Shown here: piece after piece, positions 42,587 through 51,343 of the stretch
Position numbering within the stretch: position 1 is the first letter of the stretch
Layout: each line of letters begins with the position of its first letter
Origin: Ignavibacteria bacterium UBA2360
GTDB taxonomy: Bacteria; Bacteroidota; Ignavibacteria; Tepidaquicellales; OLB5
Reading direction: 5' to 3'
Length of the DNA: 64,000 nucleotides
Assembly (NCBI GenBank): GCA_002344125.1
Contig: DDTQ01000006.1
Location: 1-64,000 of the forward strand
Position numbers and translations under genes: made by a program
Notes under the pieces: generated by a model
Told to the model about the DNA's origin: nothing
The model's input: only the letters and a program-made list of their open reading frames with translations
Databases searched by the model: none

Positions 42587-43337
42587 TTCAGGAGCCGGCG
42601 CGGGTATTCAATCTGATATAAAAACTTTCAAAAATCATGGTGTGTACGGACTATCCGTTGTAACAGCCGTAACTGCGCAGAATACACGCGGCGTTCAACA
42701 CTCAGCCTCAATAACAAAAAAGCTGATAAACGCCCAGATGAAGAGCGTGTTTGATGATTTCGATATCAAGACCGCAAAAACCGGCATGCTTGCCGGTGCA
42801 GGTGCAATTGAAGTAATTGCAGGATATTTTAAACGGAAAAAAAATATTAAGCTTGTTGTTGACCCTGTCATCTATTCCAAAAACTCTTTTGTAATGCTGA
42901 ACAAGCAGGGCATATCTGCCCTTAAAAAGCTTTTGCTTAAGCAGACCTACCTGCTAACGCCAAATATTCCTGAAGCTGAAATATTAACAGGTATGAAAAT
43001 TGAATCACTTGATGACCTCGAAACTGCCGCGCTGATGTTGTTTGAGCTTGGCGCAAAGAATGTGCTGGTCAAAGGCGGTCACCTGAAGCATTCAATTGGT
43101 TTACCGCTCGGCACAGATGTACTGTTTGACGGCAGGAAATTTTATCTCTTTAACACAAATTATGTTTCAACTGCAAATACACATGGGATAGGCTGCACAC
43201 TTTCAGCTGCGGTAACTTCAAACCTCGCTTTGGGATATAATTTAATCGAATCAATTGATAAAGCAAAATCTTATGTAGTCAGATCCCTTAAGCGAACCCA
43301 AAAGATTGGGAAAGGCTTTAATCCTGTGGAGCAGTAA
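42534..43337 (+). CDS. thiD: Hydroxymethylpyrimidine (phosphate) kinase ThiD
   Basis: A 267-aa ribokinase-fold enzyme that phosphorylates HMP and HMP-P. N-terminal TIAGSDSGAGAGIQSDIKTF, 'YGLSVVTAVTAQNTRGV', 'KTGMLAGAGAIEVIAGYF', 'LVVDPVIYSK', 'LTPNIPEAEILTGM' and the ATP/anion-hole motif 'THGIGCTLSAAVTSNLALG' are all present. It overlaps thiE by 53 nt. It is the last thi gene here; arfB follows after 18 nt. Confidence 0.95.
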   Translation: MAAANKSKKCVLTIAGSDSGAGAGIQSDIKTFKNHGVYGLSVVTAVTAQNTRGVQHSASITKKLINAQMKSVFDDFDIKTAKTGMLAGAGAIEVIAGYFKRKKNIKLVVDPVIYSKNSFVMLNKQGISALKKLLLKQTYLLTPNIPEAEILTGMKIESLDDLETAALMLFELGAKNVLVKGGHLKHSIGLPLGTDVLFDGRKFYLFNTNYVSTANTHGIGCTLSAAVTSNLALGYNLIESIDKAKSYVVRSLKRTQKIGKGFNPVEQ

Positions 43338-43355
43338 GAAAAAAAGGAAAATCAA

Positions 43356-43778
43356 ATGTTACAGAATATTGATCTAAATAAGATCTTGAAGGAAGTTAAG
43401 TTCAACACCTCGCGCAGCGGCGGCAAAGGCGGGCAGAATGTGAACAAGGTTGAAACCAAGGTTGAATTGGTTTACAATATCACGGGCTCAATGGTGATTG
43501 ATGAAGAGATTAAGGATATCTTGAGGAAAAAACTATATAATAAACTGGATTCCGAACATAACTTAAGGATTACCTCTCAAACAGAACGCACCCAGCTTGG
43601 AAACAAAAAAAAGGTCATAGAAAAGTTCATTAAACTGCTTAATGGCGCGTTAATAAAAGAGAAGTTTCGCATCAAAACGGTTAAGAGCTATTCATCCAAA
43701 CAGCAAACCCTTGAAGAAAAAAGAAAACACAGCATTAAAAAGCAGCAGCGGAGGGTCAGAGATTTTCCGGATGATTAA
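43356..43778 (+). CDS. arfB: ArfB-like peptidyl-tRNA hydrolase (release factor domain)
   Basis: A 140-aa protein with the catalytic GGQ loop of class I release factors (SGGKGGQNVNKVETKVEL, GGQ at 25-27) but without codon-recognition domains. The basic, Lys/Gln/Arg-rich tail (KHSIKKQQRRVRDF) is typical of ArfB/YaeJ, which inserts in the empty mRNA channel to rescue stalled ribosomes. It lies 18 nt after thiD and is likely read from the same transcript, though unrelated to thiamine. Confidence 0.9.
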   Translation: MLQNIDLNKILKEVKFNTSRSGGKGGQNVNKVETKVELVYNITGSMVIDEEIKDILRKKLYNKLDSEHNLRITSQTERTQLGNKKKVIEKFIKLLNGALIKEKFRIKTVKSYSSKQQTLEEKRKHSIKKQQRRVRDFPDD

Positions 43779-43884
43779 CAGATGACCGTTTCCGGTAGAA
43801 TTTTCATTTAATAGGATATACTTTTACTCGATTTTTTTCATTAATTTAGCTATTATTCATTCACAAAAAGTACTGGCCAAAAAT

Positions 43885-46713
43885 ATGAAAACCGAGATCC
43901 GGATTTTAACAATAGTTTTTCTGCTCAGTTTCCTGAACCCATACAATTTAATTTCCAATGAAAAATTTATCTATTACCAGGGCGGCAAGCATTATATGCA
44001 GGTGGTCAAAAATTTCATTGCCGTTAAGTTCGGTGATAATACACCCGGGTATGAAATGAATAAAACTCTCGGCACGATCTCTCCGTTAACTCAAAGAAGA
44101 GATGATTTTACCGCAGCATCAACCGGCAAGAATAAGTATTCTGTTTCTGTGATTGAGCTCAAGCCCGGGGCTGTTGAATCGCAGTTTGCCATTGAAAGTA
44201 TCACGCAAACCCTGAAAAGCTCTGCTAATGTAAACAGCATAGGAGCATGTTATAAGTACAACGATAAGGTACTGCATTTTTCATTGGGCGAAGTTATTGT
44301 TAAGTTCAAAAAAGGGGTAAGCAAATTTGATATTGATAATCTTAACAGGCTTTTCAAAACTACGATACTCGAAAAAATTGAGGGATTTGAAAATACCTAT
44401 CTTGTATTAATTGATAGAAACGGTACCGATGATGTTTTTGATCTTTCAAACAAGTACGCTGTAACACAATTTGTAGAATTTGCGCATCCAAATTTCCTGC
44501 GCACAGAAATGCTGCTGGAAGTTGAAAATAACGATCACCAAAAACATAAAGAGAAAACTTCAAAAACACTTCAGCAAAACCTCAGCCGAAGCTTTATTCC
44601 TAATGATACATTAAATACAAAGATGTGGAACCTGAATAACACAGGAAATAATATTCCTTTAGGAGTAACCGGTACACCCGGATGCGATATGAAGATGTTT
44701 GAAGCATGGAATATTACTTCAGGCAATCCCAATGTTATGATAGCTATTGTGGATACCGGTATTGATACAAATCACACAGATCTAAGACCCAACTTATGTA
44801 ACCGCGATTTCTGGTATGATGCCTACGATAACGACCAAAAGCCTTATGATGAATATTACCATGGCACCGGTGTAAGCGGTATTCCCAGCGCAGTTGGCAA
44901 TAACATTGCCGGTAACGCCGGTATTGCCTATTCCTGCCAGATAATGCCGGTTAGAGTATTTGGACCGTACCCGGCGGGATTCACAACAGATCTCATACTT
45001 GCAAAAGGGCTTAACTGGTCATGGCAGCATGGTGCATGCGTTATTAATTGCAGTTGGGGCGGTGGAATTCCCGGTTCACTAATTACATTCGCAGTTCAAA
45101 ACGCAGTTAATTATGGCAGGAGCGGAAAAGGAACTGTTGTATTCGGCGGTTCAGGTAATGCTGATACGAATCTTGTTCTTTACCCGGCATCAATGCCCGA
45201 AGTTATTGGAGTTGGTGGGTTGAGTCCATGTTTTGAGCGCAAGAGCAAATTCAGCTGCGATAATATCGGCGGCGTGCAGAACTGGGGTGCTTGCTTCGGT
45301 GAAGGAATGGAACTTGTAGCTCCATGTACATTTATCGGCACTACCGAGCTTGGCGGCGGATGGTGTGTTTGCGGGAATGGTACCTCTGATTCTTCTCCAA
45401 TGGCGGCAGGTGTTGCCGGTTTAATGCTGAGCAAAAACATAAATCTCTCAGGTGATTCAGTTAAGCTCATCATGGAAAAGTATGCATGGAAAGTCGGGAA
45501 TTATAATTATAATATTCCCAAAGAGAACGGTATGTGGAATGAAGAAATGGGATATGGAATGATAGATGCCAAGTTATGCCTTGATATGACACCCGCCGGG
45601 CCCACTCAAATATATGACCAGGTCCCGCCTATGCTTACAATTTACCCGCCGGAAAGTAATGTATATACATCACCAATCAGCGTGGATGCTGTGATAACCG
45701 ATAATATTGGTCTTAACGTTTCGCCGTACGGACCCCGTTTATATTACAAGTCACTGCAATCAAACCAGCTGCAGATGATCTTAGGCAGTAAGGTTGGTGA
45801 GAGCAGGTTCCGTTTTACTTTCCCTGTAATACCATACAGTGAAGGTGTATATTACTATATTGCGGCTCAGGATGTTGTTGAAGTGCCTAACTTCGTTACA
45901 TATCCTCTGGGCGGAGCGGGAGTGAATCCGCCTGGAAATGTTGCACCGCAAAAGTTCATGTTCGTTAGAAATACCAATAAGTTTGATTCATCTTTTGCAA
46001 GCGCTGATGTGCCAATCAGAATTGCCGCGGATAGAGAGACCTCATTTGTTTCAATTCTGAATAATCCGGTTAACAAAACTATACTTGATGTAAATGTACT
46101 TCTTAACGTTCAGCATACATTTGATGCTGATCTGTCATTCAGTTTAATTTCACCCTCAGGCACAGAAATTATTCTGGCCGGCGGAGTTGGTGTTGATGGC
46201 GATAATTTCACAGATACATACTTTGATGATGAAGCGCCTGTCGCTATAGATAGCTCAGCGGCTGCGCCGCCCTTTACAGGGGTTTTCAGACCTGTGGAGA
46301 AATTGTGGCTGTTTGATGGTGAAAATTCTCTGGGTGAGTGGAAGCTGCGAGTTACCGATAACGGCTTCCAGGATGGAGGATTTCTTCTGGGGTGGAGCGT
46401 AATATTCAAATATTCCACTGAAGGCAATAATGTCAATTTGCCCGGTAATTTCAGTCTGGTTAAGAACTATCCAAACCCGTTCAATCCGAGAACCAGGATA
46501 CTGTTTAATGTGCCAAGAACGGCCAATATAAAAATTACAGTATATGATGCCGCAGGCAGGGAAGTGAGTACAATCTTAAATGAGCAGCGTACCGTTGCAT
46601 TGGAAGATTACGTTGATTTCGACGCCTCAAATTTTGCCACCGGAGTATATTTCTATTCCATGCAGGCCGATGGCGAGTTCATTGAAAGCAAAAAAATGGT
46701 TCTTGTTAAGTAA
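43885..46713 (+). CDS. T9SS-exported subtilisin-like serine protease with P domain
   Basis: A 942-aa exported S8 peptidase. Signal peptide about 1-24; an N-terminal propeptide-like region (about 45-230). The catalytic triad is intact: Asp in IAIVDTGIDTNH (about 290), His in YYHGTGVSG (about 326) and Ser in NGTSDSSPMAAGVAGL (about 500; the usual GTSMAAP appears as GTSDSSP). About 705-845 is a P/Homo B proprotein convertase domain ('ADLSFSLISPSGTEIILAGG', 'GEWKLRVTDNGFQDGGFLLG'). The C-terminal ~85 residues are a T9SS sorting domain (NYPNPFNPRT to KKMVLVK). It probably digests proteins outside the cell. A terminator follows. Confidence 0.92.
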   Translation: MKTEIRILTIVFLLSFLNPYNLISNEKFIYYQGGKHYMQVVKNFIAVKFGDNTPGYEMNKTLGTISPLTQRRDDFTAASTGKNKYSVSVIELKPGAVESQFAIESITQTLKSSANVNSIGACYKYNDKVLHFSLGEVIVKFKKGVSKFDIDNLNRLFKTTILEKIEGFENTYLVLIDRNGTDDVFDLSNKYAVTQFVEFAHPNFLRTEMLLEVENNDHQKHKEKTSKTLQQNLSRSFIPNDTLNTKMWNLNNTGNNIPLGVTGTPGCDMKMFEAWNITSGNPNVMIAIVDTGIDTNHTDLRPNLCNRDFWYDAYDNDQKPYDEYYHGTGVSGIPSAVGNNIAGNAGIAYSCQIMPVRVFGPYPAGFTTDLILAKGLNWSWQHGACVINCSWGGGIPGSLITFAVQNAVNYGRSGKGTVVFGGSGNADTNLVLYPASMPEVIGVGGLSPCFERKSKFSCDNIGGVQNWGACFGEGMELVAPCTFIGTTELGGGWCVCGNGTSDSSPMAAGVAGLMLSKNINLSGDSVKLIMEKYAWKVGNYNYNIPKENGMWNEEMGYGMIDAKLCLDMTPAGPTQIYDQVPPMLTIYPPESNVYTSPISVDAVITDNIGLNVSPYGPRLYYKSLQSNQLQMILGSKVGESRFRFTFPVIPYSEGVYYYIAAQDVVEVPNFVTYPLGGAGVNPPGNVAPQKFMFVRNTNKFDSSFASADVPIRIAADRETSFVSILNNPVNKTILDVNVLLNVQHTFDADLSFSLISPSGTEIILAGGVGVDGDNFTDTYFDDEAPVAIDSSAAAPPFTGVFRPVEKLWLFDGENSLGEWKLRVTDNGFQDGGFLLGWSVIFKYSTEGNNVNLPGNFSLVKNYPNPFNPRTRILFNVPRTANIKITVYDAAGREVSTILNEQRTVALEDYVDFDASNFATGVYFYSMQADGEFIESKKMVLVK

Positions 46714-46819
46714 GCGGTGGAAAGTGAAAAGTGTAAGGATAATCACGCCATCATTGGTACATTTTAAAAACTGATTTTATTTCCCGATACTAATAACGTA
46801 CTTTACCGCTTAGACTTAC

Positions 46820-46883
46820 AAGCGAAATAACTCGCTTACGTTAACAAGTGTGTAGTCTCCGGCATAAACTACACATTTTTTTA
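46820..46883 (+). terminator. Double hairpin terminator
   Basis: First hairpin AAGCGA (46820-46825)/TCGCTT (46832-46837). Second hairpin TGTGTAGT (46849-46856)/ACTACACA (46868-46875) followed by TTTTTTT. It ends the S8 protease gene. The rest of the 325-nt gap 46714-47038 holds the promoter/operator of regulator 3 and no other frame. Confidence 0.8.
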
Positions 46884-46983
46884 AAAGTTTTTTTGGAGAA
46901 GTTTTCCCTTGCAGTGTATATAACCAATATATAGTTAATCAATTTACTTAAAGTATAGCTTTATGCTGTTTCGTTACAGTGTA

Positions 46984-47038
46984 TTGCTTTATAATATTTT
47001 TTAGTATAGATTTGTTGTAGTTAAAGCTACAACAAATC
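46984..47038 (+). promoter_or_regulatory. Promoter and operator of TrmB-like regulator 3
   Basis: TTG (46984-46986), 20-nt spacer, TAGATTTG (47007-47014). A perfect 12-bp inverted repeat GATTTGTTGTAG (47009-47020)/CTACAACAAATC (47027-47038) with a 6-nt centre starts inside the -7 box and ends directly at the ATG. Its core GTAGTTAAAGCTAC is close to GTAGTTTAAAACTAC before regulator 1. Binding would occlude both promoter and start codon region. Confidence 0.65.
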
Positions 47039-47884
47039 ATGGGGAAAGAAATAGAAAAGCTGGAAAATATTGGCTTCAGCAATTATGAAGCTAAAGTTTT
47101 TCTGGCATTATACAAAGGCACTATTATGAGTGCCACTGATATTGCGAAAGAAGCCAAGATACCCAGACCATCAGTTTACCAGATTCTAAGAAATTTTGCT
47201 GTTAAAGGGTATTGCAACGAAGTTACCACACCCAAAAAGCAGTTCTTTGAAATAATTGACTCAAAAGTTATTCAGGATAAGCTTGAGATCGAATTCAGGA
47301 CAGATTTTAATCATAAACTAACTTCGCTGAAGGATTGCTTCAATGAGATAAGACCGCATTTCCGGACACGGCAGCCTGATGAGTACAACTCTGATGTTGA
47401 ATTGATAAAAGGTTATAATCTTCACAGAGAGCAGAAATTTCTTGAGCTTGTTAAGAAATCAACCAAGGGTATCCTTGTAATGAATCGTTTTATGGGGAAT
47501 GTATCCGGTAAATTGGATAAAGAGAGCAAGAATCTTCATAAAAGGGGCGGATATATCAGGTCAATTTATGAAAGTTCTACAAATTTTAAACTTAAGATTG
47601 ATGATAAGTGGCAGGATGTATCCAAAGAAGACCTTATAAGAATGTGCGAAGATTTTGTTAAACATGGAGAAGAGATACGTTTCCTTAGCGAGATCCCTCA
47701 GATACTTGCGGTGTTTGATGAAAGGATAGTATATATAAGTTTAACTGATGAAAAGATACCTGCCCGTGATTCTTCTGATGTAGTAATTAAGAACAAACGT
47801 TTTGCTTCATTTGTAACAGGCTTGTTTAACATTTATTGGGATAAAGCAGATACACTTGGAGCGCTGAAAAAGGAATTAAACTAG
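47039..47884 (+). CDS. TrmB-like transcriptional regulator (module 3)
   Basis: A 281-aa paralogue of the genes at 5749 and 32162. Winged helix-turn-helix at about 1-68 (LENIGFSNYEAKVFLAL, 'DIAKEAKIPRPSVYQIL', KGYCNEV), effector domain with ELIKGYNLHREQKFLEL (about 121-137), 'ILVMNRFMGNVSG' and 'LFNIYWDKA' near the end. It shares the HNR-like 'MNR..G.V' motif with regulator 2. The ATG abuts the operator. The T9SS gene follows after 57 nt with a strong ribosome-binding site. Confidence 0.86.
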   Translation: MGKEIEKLENIGFSNYEAKVFLALYKGTIMSATDIAKEAKIPRPSVYQILRNFAVKGYCNEVTTPKKQFFEIIDSKVIQDKLEIEFRTDFNHKLTSLKDCFNEIRPHFRTRQPDEYNSDVELIKGYNLHREQKFLELVKKSTKGILVMNRFMGNVSGKLDKESKNLHKRGGYIRSIYESSTNFKLKIDDKWQDVSKEDLIRMCEDFVKHGEEIRFLSEIPQILAVFDERIVYISLTDEKIPARDSSDVVIKNKRFASFVTGLFNIYWDKADTLGALKKELN

Positions 47885-47941
47885 TAAATCAATAAATTAA
47901 CTCAAAAATTCATAACATTTATCTATTAGGGGGATAAAATC

Positions 47942-48868
47942 ATGAAAACAGCATTAAAACTCTTTGTAGTAGTATTTTTTATTTTAGCGGCAGTAAGATT
48001 AACAGAAGCTCAGAATTATTCATTATCAGGTAAAGTACGATATGCGGATAACAACGAGATCGTTACTTCAGGTAGTGTAAAAGCTTATGACCTGAACGGT
48101 TCTGTCATTTCAGAAGCTAATATTTCATCTGAAGGTGATTATATCCTGTGGTTACATTACACAGAAGTTGACTTGATAGGCTTCCCGAATATTGAACCGG
48201 AAGAAGATTACGTTCCCACAGGTTACCCAGATAAAGTAGATCCTGCTTTATTCACACATATTTCAGTTAACGGGAACAAAAACCATGTTGATATTTTTGT
48301 TCAGAGAAGTTCCGGCGTTATGAGACCCGGCGTACAAACAACTCTCAGCGGAATTGTATTCAGCGATAATGTTCCTGTAAAAGATGCTATTGTGTACGCT
48401 AAACAGGGAAATGAATATGTCGGATTTGGTATTTCAGATAACAACGGCAATTACAGCATTAAAAACCTGCCCGTAGGCGACTATATTCTCGTAGCGCACA
48501 AAATTGCAAACGAATCATCTCAGATCAATGTAAGCCTGACCGAAAATCAAAGGGGAGGATACAACTTCAACCTGAAATCAAAATCAAACGGAATAAACAA
48601 TCCGTATGAATTCGCATTGGCTCAGAACTATCCGAATCCGTTTAACCCGAATACTGTTATCAGCTACTCAGTTGCCAATGAAGGAAATGTCACACTTAAA
48701 ATATTCAATGCAGCCGGTCAGCTGGTTAGTGAGCTTGTAAATGCTGAACACCAGGCAGGTGTTTATAACATTGAATTCAACGCCGGTTCGCTTTCAAGCG
48801 GTGTTTATTTTTACAGGCTCGATGCCAACGGTTTTACAGCAACAAATAAAATGATCTTGGTTAAGTAA
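47942..48868 (+). CDS. T9SS-exported beta-domain protein (module 3)
   Basis: A 308-aa exported protein. Signal peptide about 1-23 (ends LTEAQ). Domain 1 (about 25-120) begins SLSGKVRYADNNEIVTSGSV, matching the segments GKVTFPNGQPV.. and GTVKYSDSGLPV.. of the module 1 and 2 proteins, including a shared 'DYVPTGYP'-like end. Domain 2 (about 130-205) is carboxypeptidase-regulatory-like (KDAIVYAKQGNEYVGFGISD, 'GNYSIKNLPVGDYILVAHK'). The T9SS sorting domain follows (NYPNPFNPNT to NKMILVK). It lacks the YCF48 propeller of its paralogues. A GGGGGAT ribosome-binding site lies 5-10 nt before the ATG. Confidence 0.88.
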   Translation: MKTALKLFVVVFFILAAVRLTEAQNYSLSGKVRYADNNEIVTSGSVKAYDLNGSVISEANISSEGDYILWLHYTEVDLIGFPNIEPEEDYVPTGYPDKVDPALFTHISVNGNKNHVDIFVQRSSGVMRPGVQTTLSGIVFSDNVPVKDAIVYAKQGNEYVGFGISDNNGNYSIKNLPVGDYILVAHKIANESSQINVSLTENQRGGYNFNLKSKSNGINNPYEFALAQNYPNPFNPNTVISYSVANEGNVTLKIFNAAGQLVSELVNAEHQAGVYNIEFNAGSLSSGVYFYRLDANGFTATNKMILVK

Positions 48869-48896
48869 GAAGTTTTAACAATTATCTTATTGGGGG

Positions 48897-48960
48897 TTTC
48901 CACAGAATTACCTGTGGAAAAAGTGAAACCCTGTAAACATATTACAGGGTTTCTTTAATA
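48897..48960 (+). terminator. Two consecutive hairpins after module 3
   Basis: TTTCCACAG (48897-48905)/CTGTGGAAA (48912-48920), then GAAACCCTGTAA (48925-48936)/TTACAGGGTTTC (48942-48953), both perfect. The second is followed by TTTAATA. It probably ends the regulator 3/T9SS transcript, and it separates it from the orphan sorting-domain frame. Confidence 0.65.
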
Positions 48961-48966
48961 TTGCAG

Positions 48967-49239
48967 ATGAAAAATAAGATCAAATATGAAATCCCAATAT
49001 CAGGGAGCATTACTATTAAAGTTGTTGATATCATAGGTACCCCGGTAAGAGTTATCCTTAACAAGCATGAATCTGCGGGACAGTTTGAAGTCAGCCTCGA
49101 TTCAGAGGCGCTGCCGGCAGGGAAGTATTATTACAAAGTACTGTTCACAGGTAACAATGAGATCCAATCTAAAGCCGATGGCGCTTTGAATCAGGGCGAT
49201 ACCATAGCTTCCGGACAGGTGAAAATAGAAGTACAGTAG
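48967..49239 (+). CDS. Orphan T9SS sorting-domain-like frame, ~90 aa
   Basis: A short frame (ATG 48967; a TTG at 48961 is also in phase) whose product resembles only the C-terminal sorting domain of T9SS cargo: KYEIPISGSITIKVVDIIGT, 'VRVILNKHESAGQFEV', 'LPAGKYYYKVLFTG'. It has no signal peptide, no NYPNPFNP lead-in and no KKMVLVK end; it continues with a hydrophilic tail. It may be the 3' remnant of a lost T9SS gene, recombined next to module 3, or a free-standing domain. No ribosome-binding site is evident and a hairpin lies just upstream. Confidence 0.5.
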   Translation: MKNKIKYEIPISGSITIKVVDIIGTPVRVILNKHESAGQFEVSLDSEALPAGKYYYKVLFTGNNEIQSKADGALNQGDTIASGQVKIEVQ

Positions 49240-49337
49240 TTTTACTATACTGCCTTATTCATTTATGAACCAATTTTCACTGATCTTAAACGGAGTTTTA
49301 CGGGTTTGTGGGTATTTTCACTGGCGTAAGTGCAGCA

Positions 49338-49868
49338 CTAAGGATTCGTCATATCTTTCCATGACCTTATCTTCCATTTATCTTCCACGGAATTACGTGC
49401 AAGATTCATATCTACAAATCCATAAAAATTTATTACGTCGTTCGGGTTAAAAGTAATTGTAAGGTTAAATCCGCGTTTCACATCAACCAGCAGCGAGTCA
49501 CCTTCCTGAAACACTATGTTATTCCATATTAGCCTCAGATCCTGGGTATTGGTAAAGAGTCCTTCCGTGGTTCTCATATCCGTGGCTCTATCCCATGAAA
49601 CATCCACGCCAAGGTCATAATCAAAATATGAAAAAACAAAATCCGGCGCAAGCGTTTGCCCGTAAATGCTGGTATCCTTAAAAGTGTAAGCGTACTTAAA
49701 ATTCTGAAATACACCCTCTATGGTCTTCTGATCAGAAATGATATTTTCATTTGATTCACTGTTATCAATACCCGGAGAAAACGGATTGAAACACGAGTAA
49801 AATGAAATGAGCACTCCGGTAAGAATTACATACAGTGTGCAGCGCGATATATATTTTCTGTTAATCAA
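49338..49868 (-). CDS. Lipoprotein, 176 aa (paralogue of 49976)
   Basis: A 176-aa protein with lipoprotein signal peptide ending ISFYSC (Cys about 26). The mature domain (about 45-176) pairs a helix-rich start (IEGVFQNFKYAYTFKDTSIYGQ) with strands and ends DKWKIRSWKDM. The pattern 'NF.YAY..KD...Y...L.PDF.F' followed by a C-terminal 'W.IR.W.D' also occurs in the next gene upstream, so the two look like diverged duplicates; an NTF2-like fold is plausible. Function unknown. Confidence 0.75.
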   Translation of the reverse strand: MINRKYISRCTLYVILTGVLISFYSCFNPFSPGIDNSESNENIISDQKTIEGVFQNFKYAYTFKDTSIYGQTLAPDFVFSYFDYDLGVDVSWDRATDMRTTEGLFTNTQDLRLIWNNIVFQEGDSLLVDVKRGFNLTITFNPNDVINFYGFVDMNLARNSVEDKWKIRSWKDMTNP

Positions 49869-49975
49869 AGTTTAGCCGTTTTATTCCCCTCCTCAAACAG
49901 TGCAGCTCCGCTGAAATAGTAGATAGTGAATGCTGTCCCGCGGGAGGGTGACTCTGGTTGTATAATAAGAAAGTT

Positions 49976-50566
49976 TCAATTGCTGAAGTTTGCCTTAAAT
50001 TCGCTCCATGTAAAATCTGTGTCATTCTGCCTGAAATCTTCCCAACGCCGTATGTAATACAGGTCGTCACTATCCGTAGCAAGTATTAGGCTCATCCTGC
50101 CTTTGGATGATTTTGGAATATTGCTTTGGTTATGCTGAAACACAAAAATATAATCTGCCTGGTAGCGTGCGGAATCGCTGGAGTATTGTGTGAGCCGTTC
50201 GTTATCAACAAAAAGTACTGAAGATGAATTACCTCCCTCCTGACGCGCAATCAGGTTATCAAAGTAATTCTTCTCTGAGTTAACGCCCCAGTTGGTGAAG
50301 ATGAGCTCATACTGCTGCTGCGAACGGGAATCAGGGATATACTGAAAGTTCAAAAGCGAAAGGCACTTAAAATAGTTCGATGAGTTTTTTTCCTGGATAG
50401 CGTAACTCAGGTTATCGGTTACAACTTCAGCGGAAGTAGGGGGGAAGAAAGTTGAGCGTATTGTCACAGGCTCTTCAGGGTCACGGGTCTCAAATATTCC
50501 GCAGCCCTGGTATAAAAACACCAGTAATAAAAATACTGCTGAATATTTGAATCTTCTATAATTCAT
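49976..50566 (-). CDS. Lipoprotein, 196 aa (paralogue of 49338)
   Basis: A 196-aa protein with lipoprotein signal peptide ending LYQGC (Cys22). It has NLSYAIQEKNSSNYFKCLSL then 'FQYIPDSRS' and a C-terminal 'YYIRRWEDF', the same plan as the lipoprotein at 49338. Both would sit in the membrane facing the periplasm. The gene starts 3 nt after the methyltransferase gene, so it is in the ybaB-recR-methyltransferase operon. Role unknown. Confidence 0.75.
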   Translation of the reverse strand: MNYRRFKYSAVFLLLVFLYQGCGIFETRDPEEPVTIRSTFFPPTSAEVVTDNLSYAIQEKNSSNYFKCLSLLNFQYIPDSRSQQQYELIFTNWGVNSEKNYFDNLIARQEGGNSSSVLFVDNERLTQYSSDSARYQADYIFVFQHNQSNIPKSSKGRMSLILATDSDDLYYIRRWEDFRQNDTDFTWSEFKANFSN

Positions 50567-50569
50567 TTT

Positions 50570-51340
50570 TCATTTCTTCTGTGCGAGAATTATAAGTCTT
50601 TCTGATGATCTGCTGTTGTAACGCCCTCCTGAATAATCACCGAATGTTTTTATAACCTTAAGACCGGCTTTTTTGAATTCCTTTCGTAATACGGTAAGCG
50701 TATAGAGCTTTATCATTTCCCGGAATTTGGCTATTTCGGGATTCTTTGAAGACTTCCTGTTCCTGATTATAAATATCGTTTTATAAACAGCGTTATTCTT
50801 AATCTCTCTAACCTGAACTACTGCATTATGGTTTCTCACGGAAATATCAAAGGGGACTATGCTCTCTTTCAGAAGACCGGCATTCAGAAAATCAAAGAAA
50901 AAGTACCCGCCATTTTTTAAGCCCGCTGAAATGCTCTTGAATACCTTGAAATTCTCGCTGTCCTTCTCAAAATAGCCAAAACTGCTGAAGAGATTCACTG
51001 CCAGATCAAACTCGTTTTTACGGCCAATGTTCCTCATATCCCGAATTTCAAATCTTAACCTCTCTTTGTGCCTTTTATACTCAGACCTGAGTTTTTTCTC
51101 AGCTTCCTTTATCAGGTATTCCGAGAGATCGATCCCCAGAACATCATATCCTTTTGATGCAAAGATCAGGCTGTGTCTTCCGTTGCCGCAAGCAACATCA
51201 AGAACCTTTGCGCCCCTGGGCATCTTTAGAGTGCGTGTGATCAATCCGGCTATTTTAGCCGCGTCGCGGCTGTTCCTGTGTTTGTACAATTCAAGGTAAT
51301 CCTTGGTGCTGAACCACTTCTTATACCAGTTATCTGCCAT
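50570..51340 (-). CDS. Class I SAM-dependent methyltransferase
   Basis: A 256-aa cytoplasmic methyltransferase. Motif I is VLDVACGNGRHSLIFASKG (about 41-59), followed by YDVLGIDLSEYLIKEAEK (motif II, acidic residue at the end of beta 2) and a 'FDLAVNLFSSFGYF' motif IV. The substrate cannot be told from sequence; small-molecule methyltransferases of this layout are common. It lies 3 nt after recR and 3 nt before a lipoprotein gene, so it is read with them. Confidence 0.88.
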   Translation of the reverse strand: MADNWYKKWFSTKDYLELYKHRNSRDAAKIAGLITRTLKMPRGAKVLDVACGNGRHSLIFASKGYDVLGIDLSEYLIKEAEKKLRSEYKRHKERLRFEIRDMRNIGRKNEFDLAVNLFSSFGYFEKDSENFKVFKSISAGLKNGGYFFFDFLNAGLLKESIVPFDISVRNHNAVVQVREIKNNAVYKTIFIIRNRKSSKNPEIAKFREMIKLYTLTVLRKEFKKAGLKVIKTFGDYSGGRYNSRSSERLIILAQKK

Positions 51341-51343
51341 AAT

